The notes beneath the pieces were generated by a model. It saw only the letters and a program-made list of their open reading frames with translations, did not search any database and was not told where the DNA came from. DNA of 64,000 bases. Source: Acerihabitans arboris (GTDB taxonomy: Bacteria; Pseudomonadota; Gammaproteobacteria; Enterobacterales; Enterobacteriaceae). The stretch is from the NCBI RefSeq assembly GCF_010131535.1, contig NZ_WUBS01000007.1, forward strand, positions 186,001 through 250,000. Direction: 5' to 3'. Positions 16,838 through 24,602 of this stretch are shown here, piece after piece. Each line of letters opens with the position of its first letter. Within the stretch, counting starts at the first letter, position 1. The position numbers were made by a program, and so were the translations under genes.

Positions 16838-17566
16838 TTAGGCCAGCAGGCGCCGCGCTGTATCAAGGTCGTCCTGGGTATCGACGCCGAGTGGATTAAC
16901 GTCCACGATGGAAATATCAATGCGCATGCCGTTCTCCAGCGCACGCAGTTGTTCCAGCTTTTCCCGTTGTTCAAGCGGACCGGGCGGCAATTGGGCGAAT
17001 TTTATCAGCGCGTCGCGCTTATAGGCATAAAGGCCTATATGGTGATAGTGCCCGCCGCAGCCCCAGGGGATGGTGTTGCGGCTGAAATAAACGGCCCGCC
17101 CGGTCTTGCCGCCTGCCTGCAGGGAAATCGCCGCCTTGACCACGCTGTCGGAAAGCCGCTCGGCCGGGGTAGCGATAAGGGATGCCAGCGTCGCTATCTC
17201 GGTATCGGGATCGCATAACGGCGCCACCAGCGCCGTCAGCATCGCGGGGTCGGCGGTCGGCATATCTCCCTGCAAATTAACGATCACCTCATACTTTCCG
17301 CCGGGATCGATCGATTTAAGCGCCGCAAATACCCGATCCGAACCGCTGATAAGCCGTGGGTCCGTTATGACGGCCTCGCCTCCCGCGCCGCGAACGGCAT
17401 CGGCAATCTGCTCATCGCCGCAGGCGACAATGACCGGGCCGAGATTGGCTTCCATTCCCCGCCGCCAGACATGAACAATCATGGGTACGCCATGAATATC
17501 GGCCAGCGCTTTGTTCGGTAACCTGGATGAAGCCAACCGGCTGGGGATAATAGTGATAACGTCCAT
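16838..17566 (-). CDS. kdsB: CMP-Kdo synthetase (3-deoxy-manno-octulosonate cytidylyltransferase)
   Basis: Activates Kdo or an analogue with CTP to give the CMP-sugar. The 242-residue product has the N-terminal nucleotide loop IIPSRLASSRLPNK, MIVHVWRR, the QGD motif (NLQGDMP where enteric KdsB has QGDEP), YFSRNTIPW, HHIGLYAYKRDALIKF, PLEQREKLEQLRALENG and VNPLGVDTQDDL. Several of these read more like alphaproteobacterial KdsB than the enteric housekeeping enzyme. That suggests a second, acquired copy, possibly with altered sugar specificity. It sits between the dehydrogenase and isomerase genes. Whether the housekeeping kdsB exists elsewhere cannot be seen here. Confidence 0.88.
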   Translation of the reverse strand: MDVITIIPSRLASSRLPNKALADIHGVPMIVHVWRRGMEANLGPVIVACGDEQIADAVRGAGGEAVITDPRLISGSDRVFAALKSIDPGGKYEVIVNLQGDMPTADPAMLTALVAPLCDPDTEIATLASLIATPAERLSDSVVKAAISLQAGGKTGRAVYFSRNTIPWGCGGHYHHIGLYAYKRDALIKFAQLPPGPLEQREKLEQLRALENGMRIDISIVDVNPLGVDTQDDLDTARRLLA

Positions 17567-17590
17567 ATTTACCTCGTTTGAAGACCAGGG

Positions 17591-18598
17591 TCAGAGCTGC
17601 TCATGAGTGATGATTTTTTTATTTGATTTTATCTTTCCATAATTAGCAAAGACATTATTGATATCCTCGAAAGAATGAAAACTGAGCAGATTATCATGCT
17701 GCGCGCTCCAATTATCCGCCAGCAGCAATGCCGCGTCGGTCATATTAATGATGTCGCCGTTCAGGTGACAAAGCGTTATTTCAGGCTGTTTCCACGGCAG
17801 TCTTTCCGGAATAAACGGCTCGTCGGCATGATATCGGCTTAACAACATCAGCCGGGAACATTTTTCAAGTAAATCACACGCCAGCATAAACCCCCCGGCG
17901 GCCCCGGTGGCTTCAAAAATGAGATCAAAACGTTGCCCGGCCTTGGGGGTCCTGATCCTATCCGGATAAAGGCTGCGGATATGGTCGGTTTTAAATTCGT
18001 TATGGTCATGGATATACAGGTCGGCCGCGGTGGTTTCAAGCAAGGCGAATGCCAGTAAGGTGCCCAATCCGCCGCAGCCGAGCACCAGTATTTCGCCTTT
18101 GCGGTCCGACAGGTTGCTTAATGCCAGGGCATGGAGCGCCACCGACAGGGGTTCGACCAGCGCGCCGATATGGTCATTCCGATAAGCGGGTAATTTATGC
18201 ACGTAGGAATGATGGATGTCAATGTAGCCGGCAAAACCACGGTTGGAATAATGCTGTTCCCCGCCGTTGATGCAAAGATGGCCTTTTTTTTGCCGGCAAA
18301 AATGGCATTGCCCGCAGCGAAAATTAGGATCGATCACCACCTGGCACCCTGCCTGCAGGTTTATTACGCCGGCGCCGATGGCTTTGATAACCCCGCAATG
18401 CTCATGTCCTAAGGAAATCGGATAACCTTCATTCCTGTGGCCGAGATAAAATGATTTATCTGTTCCACACACGCCGCAATAACTTATTTTTATCCTGACA
18501 TAACCGGGTAAAATATCTTCTTCAAGCTGATGGCTGGCAAAAGAAAACTTTCCTGGTTCGAGGAGTACGGCCACGGTATTCACGCACTGGTTGCTCAT
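17591..18598 (-). CDS. Zinc-dependent medium-chain alcohol dehydrogenase
   Basis: A 335-residue NAD(P)-linked oxidoreductase of the sorbitol/threonine-dehydrogenase type. It has catalytic zinc ligands in CGVCGTDK and GHEHCG and a four-cysteine structural zinc loop (CGQCHFCRQKKGHLC). The Rossmann motif is VLGCGGLGT. Its start overlaps the aminotransferase stop by four bases (ATGA), so the two are almost certainly co-translated. An alcohol-to-aldehyde oxidation feeding a transamination fits that pairing. With kdsB next, a sugar hydroxyl such as C8 of Kdo is a plausible substrate; this is inference. Confidence 0.85.
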   Translation of the reverse strand: MSNQCVNTVAVLLEPGKFSFASHQLEEDILPGYVRIKISYCGVCGTDKSFYLGHRNEGYPISLGHEHCGVIKAIGAGVINLQAGCQVVIDPNFRCGQCHFCRQKKGHLCINGGEQHYSNRGFAGYIDIHHSYVHKLPAYRNDHIGALVEPLSVALHALALSNLSDRKGEILVLGCGGLGTLLAFALLETTAADLYIHDHNEFKTDHIRSLYPDRIRTPKAGQRFDLIFEATGAAGGFMLACDLLEKCSRLMLLSRYHADEPFIPERLPWKQPEITLCHLNGDIINMTDAALLLADNWSAQHDNLLSFHSFEDINNVFANYGKIKSNKKIITHEQL

Positions 18599-20016
18599 GA
18601 TTCCCTCCCTGCCTGTTCAAGATCCCTAACCGCGGCGGCGGCCTGTTCCAGGGTATAGTCGATATCGGCGACGCTATGGGCCGTAGAGACGTACCACAAT
18701 CCTTCCGGGGTAATCCTCACGCCTCTTTCCTGCAGCGCCGCATGCCACCCGATGACCAGCGGTTGATTAACGCCATCGCGCGCCGTCCGGTAATCGCGGG
18801 CCACCGCCGGCGTCGCCCTGAAGGTAGTGGTGACCGCGCCGGGGCTTGCCCTGACCTGCATGGACAATGCCGTGCCTCCGGCAATGTCCTGCAGTCCCGC
18901 GCGCAGGGCCTCGCTCAGCAGATGGATTTTGTTCAGCGCCTCGCCGCCGTTTTCAGCCAATATGTCCAGGTTCATTATTGCGCCGGCCAGAAATGGCGGG
19001 AACGCGTTGTAGGTGCCGGTATGCAGGGTCCCGGCGCCGGCAAGCAGGCGCATATGCCGTTCTTTGCCGGCGACGGCCGCCAGGCAAACCGGACCGCCCA
19101 TCGCCTTGGCGAAGGTGGTGATATCAGGCGTCACGCCATAATAGCCCTGGGCGCCGCCGAGAGCCGTCCTGAAGCCGGTCTGTATTTCATCGAATATCAG
19201 CAGGATGTGGTATTTATCGCACAGCGTTTTTATCCTGGTTAAATAATTTTCTTCCGGCCGGATATTGCTCCAGAAGCTGTTGAACATGATGGGCTCGGTC
19301 ACCACCGCCGCAACCTCATGCGCCCGGCTGGATAACACGCGCTCCAGCGCGTCGCCGTCGTTCCAGCATAACGAGATGATATTGCGGGCATCGCCGGCGG
19401 GCTGGCCCTGGGACATGGCGATCGGGGTGTTGTCCTGGCGGGAGTTATTTCCGTCGACGTCATTGCCGTGGGCATTGTTTACCGGGACGCTGTTTTCATG
19501 CAGGTCGCCTGGTTGGGCAACGTTACCCTGTACTGCGCCTTCAGGGGCGCTGAATCCCCATGCAATATTGTCGAACCAGCCGTGGTAATGCCCCTCGAAA
19601 CGTATGATTTTTTCACGGCCGGTGGCGGATCTGGCCAGGCGAAGAGCCACATGGATCGCCTCCGACCCTGAGTTGCAAAATCTGATCATTTCCGCGCCGG
19701 GCACCAGGTGTCGTATCTTTTCCGCCAGGACCACCTCCAGTTCGGTTTGCCCGGCAAAAAACTGCCCCGCCTGATACTGCCGGTTAATGGCGTCAAGGAT
19801 ACGGGGATTGGAATGACCGGTAATCAACGGACCCCTGCCCAGGACATAATCCAGGTATCGATTGCCATCCGCGTCCCAGACATGCGCCCCTTGCGCTTTT
19901 TTATAAAACAGGGGATGCGGCCGCCAGTTTGCCCGGTTATTACTTGAAATACCGCCAGGAATAATATTTGACGCCCGTTTATGCAGCGCGTGGGATATAG
20001 CATAATCATTTTGCAT
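18595..20016 (-). CDS. Class III PLP aminotransferase (glutamate-1-semialdehyde mutase-like)
   Basis: The 473-residue product resembles HemL-type aminotransferases: GGISSNNRANWRPHPLF, FCNSGSEAIHVALRLAR, FEGHYHGWFDN, LLIFDEIQTGFR and the PLP lysine Lys304 in TTFAKAMGGP. It is too diverged and wrongly placed to be the tetrapyrrole enzyme. Residues ~165-205 are an Asn/Asp/Gly/Gln-rich insertion where relatives have a shorter loop. It lies between the sialidase-like gene (18 bp upstream) and the dehydrogenase (four-base overlap). The likely role is amination of the aldehyde made by the dehydrogenase. Confidence 0.82.
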   Translation of the reverse strand: MQNDYAISHALHKRASNIIPGGISSNNRANWRPHPLFYKKAQGAHVWDADGNRYLDYVLGRGPLITGHSNPRILDAINRQYQAGQFFAGQTELEVVLAEKIRHLVPGAEMIRFCNSGSEAIHVALRLARSATGREKIIRFEGHYHGWFDNIAWGFSAPEGAVQGNVAQPGDLHENSVPVNNAHGNDVDGNNSRQDNTPIAMSQGQPAGDARNIISLCWNDGDALERVLSSRAHEVAAVVTEPIMFNSFWSNIRPEENYLTRIKTLCDKYHILLIFDEIQTGFRTALGGAQGYYGVTPDITTFAKAMGGPVCLAAVAGKERHMRLLAGAGTLHTGTYNAFPPFLAGAIMNLDILAENGGEALNKIHLLSEALRAGLQDIAGGTALSMQVRASPGAVTTTFRATPAVARDYRTARDGVNQPLVIGWHAALQERGVRITPEGLWYVSTAHSVADIDYTLEQAAAAVRDLEQAGRES

Positions 20017-20034
20017 CCAGCCCCCTTGTTATTA

Positions 20035-21297
20035 TCAAATTACTAATGAACGAAAATTCCTGATGGTGTGGAACGTGACCAGATTTGCATATTGTCCGTC
20101 TTTTGCAAAGCCGTCGCCGGAGCGCGCCACCAATAATATATCCTGTCCGGAAAACACAAATGCGGGATAGTTCCTGGCGTGATACTCTGTTTCACCTTTG
20201 CTGATGATATGTGCCTGCATCCAATCAACACAGTTCGATGAATAATACAATCCCAGTATGTTTCTTTGGTTTGATGGCAAATTATATCTTCCGGTTGGAG
20301 TTTCCGATAATTTACACATTGAGTCCATGATAATGGAGCTCGCCATCCAATATAATTGAGTAATTGCATCATATAAAATATAGAACTTCAGGCTCCCGCC
20401 GGGAAAGGGGATATACGACAGTACCTTGCCCGACGGGGCCTTGACATCATGCAGGGTAATGCCGCCGTCCTCTTGCTCTATCGCCTTGAGCACCGAGGCA
20501 TAACCGCTGCCGTTGGTGTTGGCGCGCAAGATGATATAGAGCGTCGCGTTATTTGGGTCGTGCCAGATATGTTTTGGATCCGTTATCCTGACCAGGTTTC
20601 CCTCAAGCCAGCCCGGCGGCGAGGCGCAAATCGTCGGCGTAAGGGATCTTGGCCCCGCGTGCTCCGAAGGATAAAAAGGGATGCCGAAATTTTCGCCGAA
20701 GCTAGCCGCGCGGTAGTCAAATTTGTCTTTGAAGGCGAAACCCGCGGAAAATGTCCAGGCCGGGCGTTCCAGCAAATTGCCGCTGTCGTCGCCGCGCAAG
20801 ATCACCGGCGTAAGCCCCGCGACGTTCCAGCCGGTGATAGCCAGATCCGTTCTCAGGTCCATGCACATATAGATGGCGCCGTTTTCCTGCAGGATATTGG
20901 TCGCCGAACCATGCCATAGTTCATTGCGGGTCAGCGGCGCGGGCGCGGTCCAGGTCATGCCGTCGTCCCGGGACCTGATGATATAGAGATCGCCCGCGTT
21001 GCCGATAATATACAGGCAGCCCCGGCATTCAAACGGCCGCGCGTGCCAGAAGGGAAAGGATCCGCGTTCAACCCAGCTTTGCCCCAGGTCGTCGGAGATG
21101 AAAATCTTGCCGACGCCGCGGCGTTTCGTGCGTTTATTGATGCTTTTTTGCTGGTTATCCAGGCCGGGGCCGCCGAGATCCAGCGTGACCACCAGCCTGC
21201 CGCTGGACGTTTTCAGTATTGCCGGCGTATAACACCAAAGCTGGGTTGGATTGCCTGATCGATAAATGACGTGCCCATCATTTCCTGTATTAGCCAT
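20035..21297 (-). CDS. Sialidase-fold (BNR/Asp-box) protein, candidate ulosonic-acid glycosidase
   Basis: The 420-residue product carries two clear Asp boxes, SDDLGQSW and SRDDGMTW. It begins with a YRSGNPTQLWCYTP segment like the N-terminal strand of six-bladed sialidase propellers. There is no signal peptide or membrane segment, so a cytoplasmic location is expected. The ATG at 21297 follows GGAG by six bases and is preferred to 21318. It is the promoter-proximal gene of the operon. Sialidase-fold enzymes can cleave 2-keto-3-deoxy sugars such as Kdo as well as sialic acids, and the Kdo-type neighbours favour that. The substrate is unproven. Confidence 0.65.
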   Translation of the reverse strand: MANTGNDGHVIYRSGNPTQLWCYTPAILKTSSGRLVVTLDLGGPGLDNQQKSINKRTKRRGVGKIFISDDLGQSWVERGSFPFWHARPFECRGCLYIIGNAGDLYIIRSRDDGMTWTAPAPLTRNELWHGSATNILQENGAIYMCMDLRTDLAITGWNVAGLTPVILRGDDSGNLLERPAWTFSAGFAFKDKFDYRAASFGENFGIPFYPSEHAGPRSLTPTICASPPGWLEGNLVRITDPKHIWHDPNNATLYIILRANTNGSGYASVLKAIEQEDGGITLHDVKAPSGKVLSYIPFPGGSLKFYILYDAITQLYWMASSIIMDSMCKLSETPTGRYNLPSNQRNILGLYYSSNCVDWMQAHIISKGETEYHARNYPAFVFSGQDILLVARSGDGFAKDGQYANLVTFHTIRNFRSLVI

Positions 21298-21990
21298 GCG
21301 CCGCTCCATTGCTTCCATGTATTGTTGCCGGCCGTTACCCCAAGCCCGTTTTACACTCTTGCCGTTGACGCCTTTGCCGGCGAAAAGAGTCTATAGAACC
21401 GATGCATTGAATTATTTTAAACTAGTTATAACTTAATTAATTATTAAAACACTATTATTAAAATACAATTATTCAAACAAATAGTCACTCAAAAAATCTC
21501 AGAGAAAATAATTCATGTAAATTTAATCGCCGGGAGACGTAATTAAAAAATAATTAGATTGTTTTATAAATTCATCCAGAATGAGTTACTTGAATCAATC
21601 AATACACTCTGGTACATAAACTGGTATAATGTCAATGAATATTACGTCGGTAAAATAAACGTATGCTCAACACCGATAAATGAAAAAGCACGCTCACCTT
21701 ATTGTCATCGGTGAACAACCCGCGGCCAGGAACGACGGGAGTCGATTAACGCGCCGGAACCCTGTTTTCCGGCGGTGGAGCCCGGCAGAGTGCCTGCGGG
21801 CGGCGCGGTTAACAAGCGTTATCGGACATTTTTCAACGGGCGATTCCATAATGATAAAGTCAAATGCAAGCGTCTGATATTCATTGGATCGATGCCGCAT
21901 AAATGGCACCATTGCGCTGATACTCTTCCCGGCATGTGTTACCCTTTTTACCGGTTTGGGTGAAACGATAATTTAATCAAGACGGTAATC
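21298..21990. other. AT-rich intergenic region before the LacI gene
   Basis: Nearly 700 bp with no gene I can support. The stretch 21400-21680 is far more AT-rich than its surroundings and probably holds the minus-strand Kdo-operon promoter. On the plus strand an extended -10, TGG-TATAAT, lies at 21622-21630. A 65-codon plus-strand frame at 21680-21877 has no recognisable product and is not called. Confidence 0.6.
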
Positions 21991-23037
21991 ATGGTAAAAA
22001 AATCCACTAAAAACGCGGCCCATCATGTCCCGGCGCAAAATCCCACGCTGATTGATGTCGCCCGTATAGCCGGCGTTTCACCCATCACCGTCTCCCGCGC
22101 CCTGAACCGTCCGGAGCTGGTCTCCACCGCGGCGCAGGAAAAGGTGTTCGCGGCGGTGCGCGCCACCGGCTACGTGCCAAATATGCTGGCGGGCGGGCTG
22201 GCCACCAATAAAAGCCGGCTGATTGCGATTTTCGTCCCGACCATCGCCAATTCCATTTTCGCCGATACCGTACAGGCGCTGATGGACAGCCTGACCGCCG
22301 AGGGTTACCAGACCCTGCTGGGCCTGACGGGCTATTCCAGTGAGCGTGAGGAGCAGCTGCTTGACGCCATCCTGGGCCGCCGTCCCGACGGCATCGTGCT
22401 CGCAGGCACGCTGCATACCGATGAAAGTCGCGAGAAGCTGTGCAAGGCGGGAATACCGGTGGTTGAAATCTGGGATTTAAGCGCCTCCCCCATTGATATG
22501 CAGATCGGGTTTTCCCATGAGCAGGTGGGTATCGACGTGGCGGTTCATTTGTTCCGCCAGGGCTATCGGCGCTTCTCGCTGCTCTCCCTCGACGATGCCC
22601 GCGGTTTGCGCCGCGGCCGCAGCGTGATAGCCGAGCTGTCGGCGCTTGGCGTGCACGACGTGCCGATCGAGATCATGCCCGCTCCCGCCACGCTCTTGAC
22701 CGGCCGTGAAGGGTTGGCGCGTATATTGGCCCAGGGCCGGTCGCCCGAGGTTATCGTCTGCAGCTCGGATACCATCGCCGAGGGAGTGCTCGCCGAGGCG
22801 GCCAGCCGGGGCATCAGGGTACCGCAGGAGCTGGCGGTGATGGGGTTTGGCGATCTGTCCAGCGCCGCGCAGGTCTTTCCCGCGCTATCAACCGTCAGGG
22901 TGGACGGCGCCAGGATCGGCCTGCTGGTCGCCCAGGCGCTGCTGGTGCGTTTTAGCGGCAAAAGCCCGGATCCCGCCCCAGTGCGCATCGACACCGGTTT
23001 CAGTATTATCGATCGCGCCACCACAAAATTATTATGA
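21991..23037 (+). CDS. LacI-family transcriptional regulator of the hexarate locus
   Basis: A 348-residue repressor with an N-terminal helix-turn-helix (TLIDVARIAGVSPITVSRALNRPELVS, near residues 19-45), the hinge (GYVPNMLAGGLATNKS) and a periplasmic-binding-protein-like sensor domain (LIAIFVPTIANSIFADTVQALMDSL). It is related to the GntR/GudR-like branch. It stands directly ahead of the MFS transporter and dehydratase genes. Two identical palindromes lie in the intervening 178 bp, so it most likely represses those genes and responds to a sugar acid. Confidence 0.88.
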   Translation: MVKKSTKNAAHHVPAQNPTLIDVARIAGVSPITVSRALNRPELVSTAAQEKVFAAVRATGYVPNMLAGGLATNKSRLIAIFVPTIANSIFADTVQALMDSLTAEGYQTLLGLTGYSSEREEQLLDAILGRRPDGIVLAGTLHTDESREKLCKAGIPVVEIWDLSASPIDMQIGFSHEQVGIDVAVHLFRQGYRRFSLLSLDDARGLRRGRSVIAELSALGVHDVPIEIMPAPATLLTGREGLARILAQGRSPEVIVCSSDTIAEGVLAEAASRGIRVPQELAVMGFGDLSSAAQVFPALSTVRVDGARIGLLVAQALLVRFSGKSPDPAPVRIDTGFSIIDRATTKLL

Positions 23038-23069
23038 ATTGGCTCACAAATAACAGGTCTTTTGATTGA

Positions 23070-23085
23070 ATGATTGCGCAATCAT
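23070..23085. promoter_or_regulatory. LacI-type operator 1
   Basis: ATGATTGCGCAATCAT is a perfect 16-bp palindrome with the central CG typical of LacI-family sites. A possible promoter overlaps it: TTGATT at 23062-23067, a 17-bp spacer and TATTAG at 23085-23090. Binding would block polymerase. Confidence 0.85.
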
Positions 23086-23135
23086 ATTAGCATTACGCAT
23101 GTTAATCACCGGACCTGGTGTTCATTCGATCGTAA

Positions 23136-23151
23136 ATGATTGCGCAATCAT
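23136..23151. promoter_or_regulatory. LacI-type operator 2
   Basis: An identical copy of the 16-bp palindrome ATGATTGCGCAATCAT, centred 66 bp from the first and 65 bp before the transporter start. Paired identical sites suggest cooperative binding or a short repression loop. Confidence 0.85.
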
Positions 23152-23215
23152 GGCGAACCCCACTTCCTTTTTAAATTAACCAAACCGTGCCAGTACCCGA
23201 CAAAAAGGAAATAAC

Positions 23216-24571
23216 GTGAACAATAACAAAGTCCCGGCGAAGACGAATGTTCGCTATTTGATACTCTCGATGATTTTTCTGGTCACCATCTTCAATTATG
23301 TCGATCGCGCCACCTTGTCCATTGCCGCGCCGATACTGCGCAAAGACCTCGGTTTTGACGCCGTGTCGATGGGGATTGCCTTTTCCGCCTTCGGCTGGGC
23401 CTATACCGGCATGCAGATCCCGGGCGGCATTATCCTCGATCGTTTTGGCTCGCGCCTGGTGCTCGGCATCAGCCTGATCCTCTGGTCGGTGCTGACGTTC
23501 CTGCAAGGGTTTGTCGATATGTTCAGCTCCGCGCTGCTGGCGTTGTTTGTGCTACGCTTCCTGATGGGCATTGCGGAATCGCCGGCCTTCCCCGCCAACA
23601 ACCGGCTGACGGTCATGTGGTTTCCCCGCCATGAGCGCGGCATGGCCACCGCCATATTCCAGTCCGCGCAATATGCCGCGCTGGCCGTCTTTACGCCCAT
23701 CATGCTGTGGCTGCTCAGCACCTGGGGTTGGCAGCATGTATTTTTCTTTACCGGCGGCGCCGGCATCCTGATTGGCCTGCTGTGGTTTTTTGTCGTGCAG
23801 GAACCGCGTAAGCATAAACGGGTTAACCAGGCGGAGCTGGATTATATCGAGTCCGGCGGCGGCCTGCCGTCCATCGGCGACGCGCCCACGCCGTTCAGCT
23901 GGAGCCAAATCAAGGCCATCGGCGCCAATCGTATGATGCTGGGCATCTACCTGGGGCAGTTTTGCCTGACCTCCATCACCTGGTTTTTCCTCACCTGGTT
24001 CCCTACCTATCTGATCGAGGCCAAGGGCATGACCATCCTCAAGGTAGGTATCGCGGCGGCGATCCCGGCGGTAGCCGGCTGCCTGGGCGGCATCGTCGGC
24101 GGCACCTGGTCCGACTGGATGCTGCGGCGCGGCTTCAGCCTGACCGCCGCCCGCAAAACCCCCATCATCAGCGGCCTGTTATTATCCAGCAGCATTATCG
24201 TCGCCAACTATGTGCAATCCGTTCCGCTGATTATCGCGGTGATGTCGCTGGCCTTTTTCGCCAAAGGCGTCGGCAACCTCGGCTGGTGCATCGTGGGCGA
24301 TGTGTCGCCCAAACACGCCCTGGGCATCAGCGGCGGCATGTTTAACCTGTGCGGCAACCTGGCCAGTATCGTTACCCCTATCGCCATCGGCCTGATGATC
24401 AATAAATTCGGCTCGTTTGACTGGGCGCTGGTGTATGTCGCCGCCATGGGCCTGCTCGGCGCCTTTGCCTATCTGGTCATCGTCGGCCGGCTGCGCCGCC
24501 TGGATTCCGACGGCCCGGCAATGCCGGGCGTCAAGGCTAATCGCGCTGTCGCCGGCTCAAAACAATCCTAA
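23216..24571 (+). CDS. MFS transporter, hexuronate/hexarate (GudP/GarP-like) type
   Basis: A 451-residue, 12-helix anion:cation symporter of the GudP/ExuT type. The start NVRYLILSMIFLVTIFNYVDRATLS and the GWAYTGMQIPGGIILDRFGSR motif are characteristic. The GTG start is supported by AAGGA six bases upstream. It precedes the dehydratase by 31 bp and follows two LacI-type operators. It probably imports the sugar diacid that the dehydratase uses. Confidence 0.88.
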   Translation: MNNNKVPAKTNVRYLILSMIFLVTIFNYVDRATLSIAAPILRKDLGFDAVSMGIAFSAFGWAYTGMQIPGGIILDRFGSRLVLGISLILWSVLTFLQGFVDMFSSALLALFVLRFLMGIAESPAFPANNRLTVMWFPRHERGMATAIFQSAQYAALAVFTPIMLWLLSTWGWQHVFFFTGGAGILIGLLWFFVVQEPRKHKRVNQAELDYIESGGGLPSIGDAPTPFSWSQIKAIGANRMMLGIYLGQFCLTSITWFFLTWFPTYLIEAKGMTILKVGIAAAIPAVAGCLGGIVGGTWSDWMLRRGFSLTAARKTPIISGLLLSSSIIVANYVQSVPLIIAVMSLAFFAKGVGNLGWCIVGDVSPKHALGISGGMFNLCGNLASIVTPIAIGLMINKFGSFDWALVYVAAMGLLGAFAYLVIVGRLRRLDSDGPAMPGVKANRAVAGSKQS

Positions 24572-24602
24572 CCCTAACCCTTATTCAACAGGAGAATTAA
24601 TT

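Noticed and set aside
21680-21912. Short opposing frames in the AT-rich intergenic region
   Set aside because: Neither product matches anything recognisable. They overlap each other and lack good start signals.
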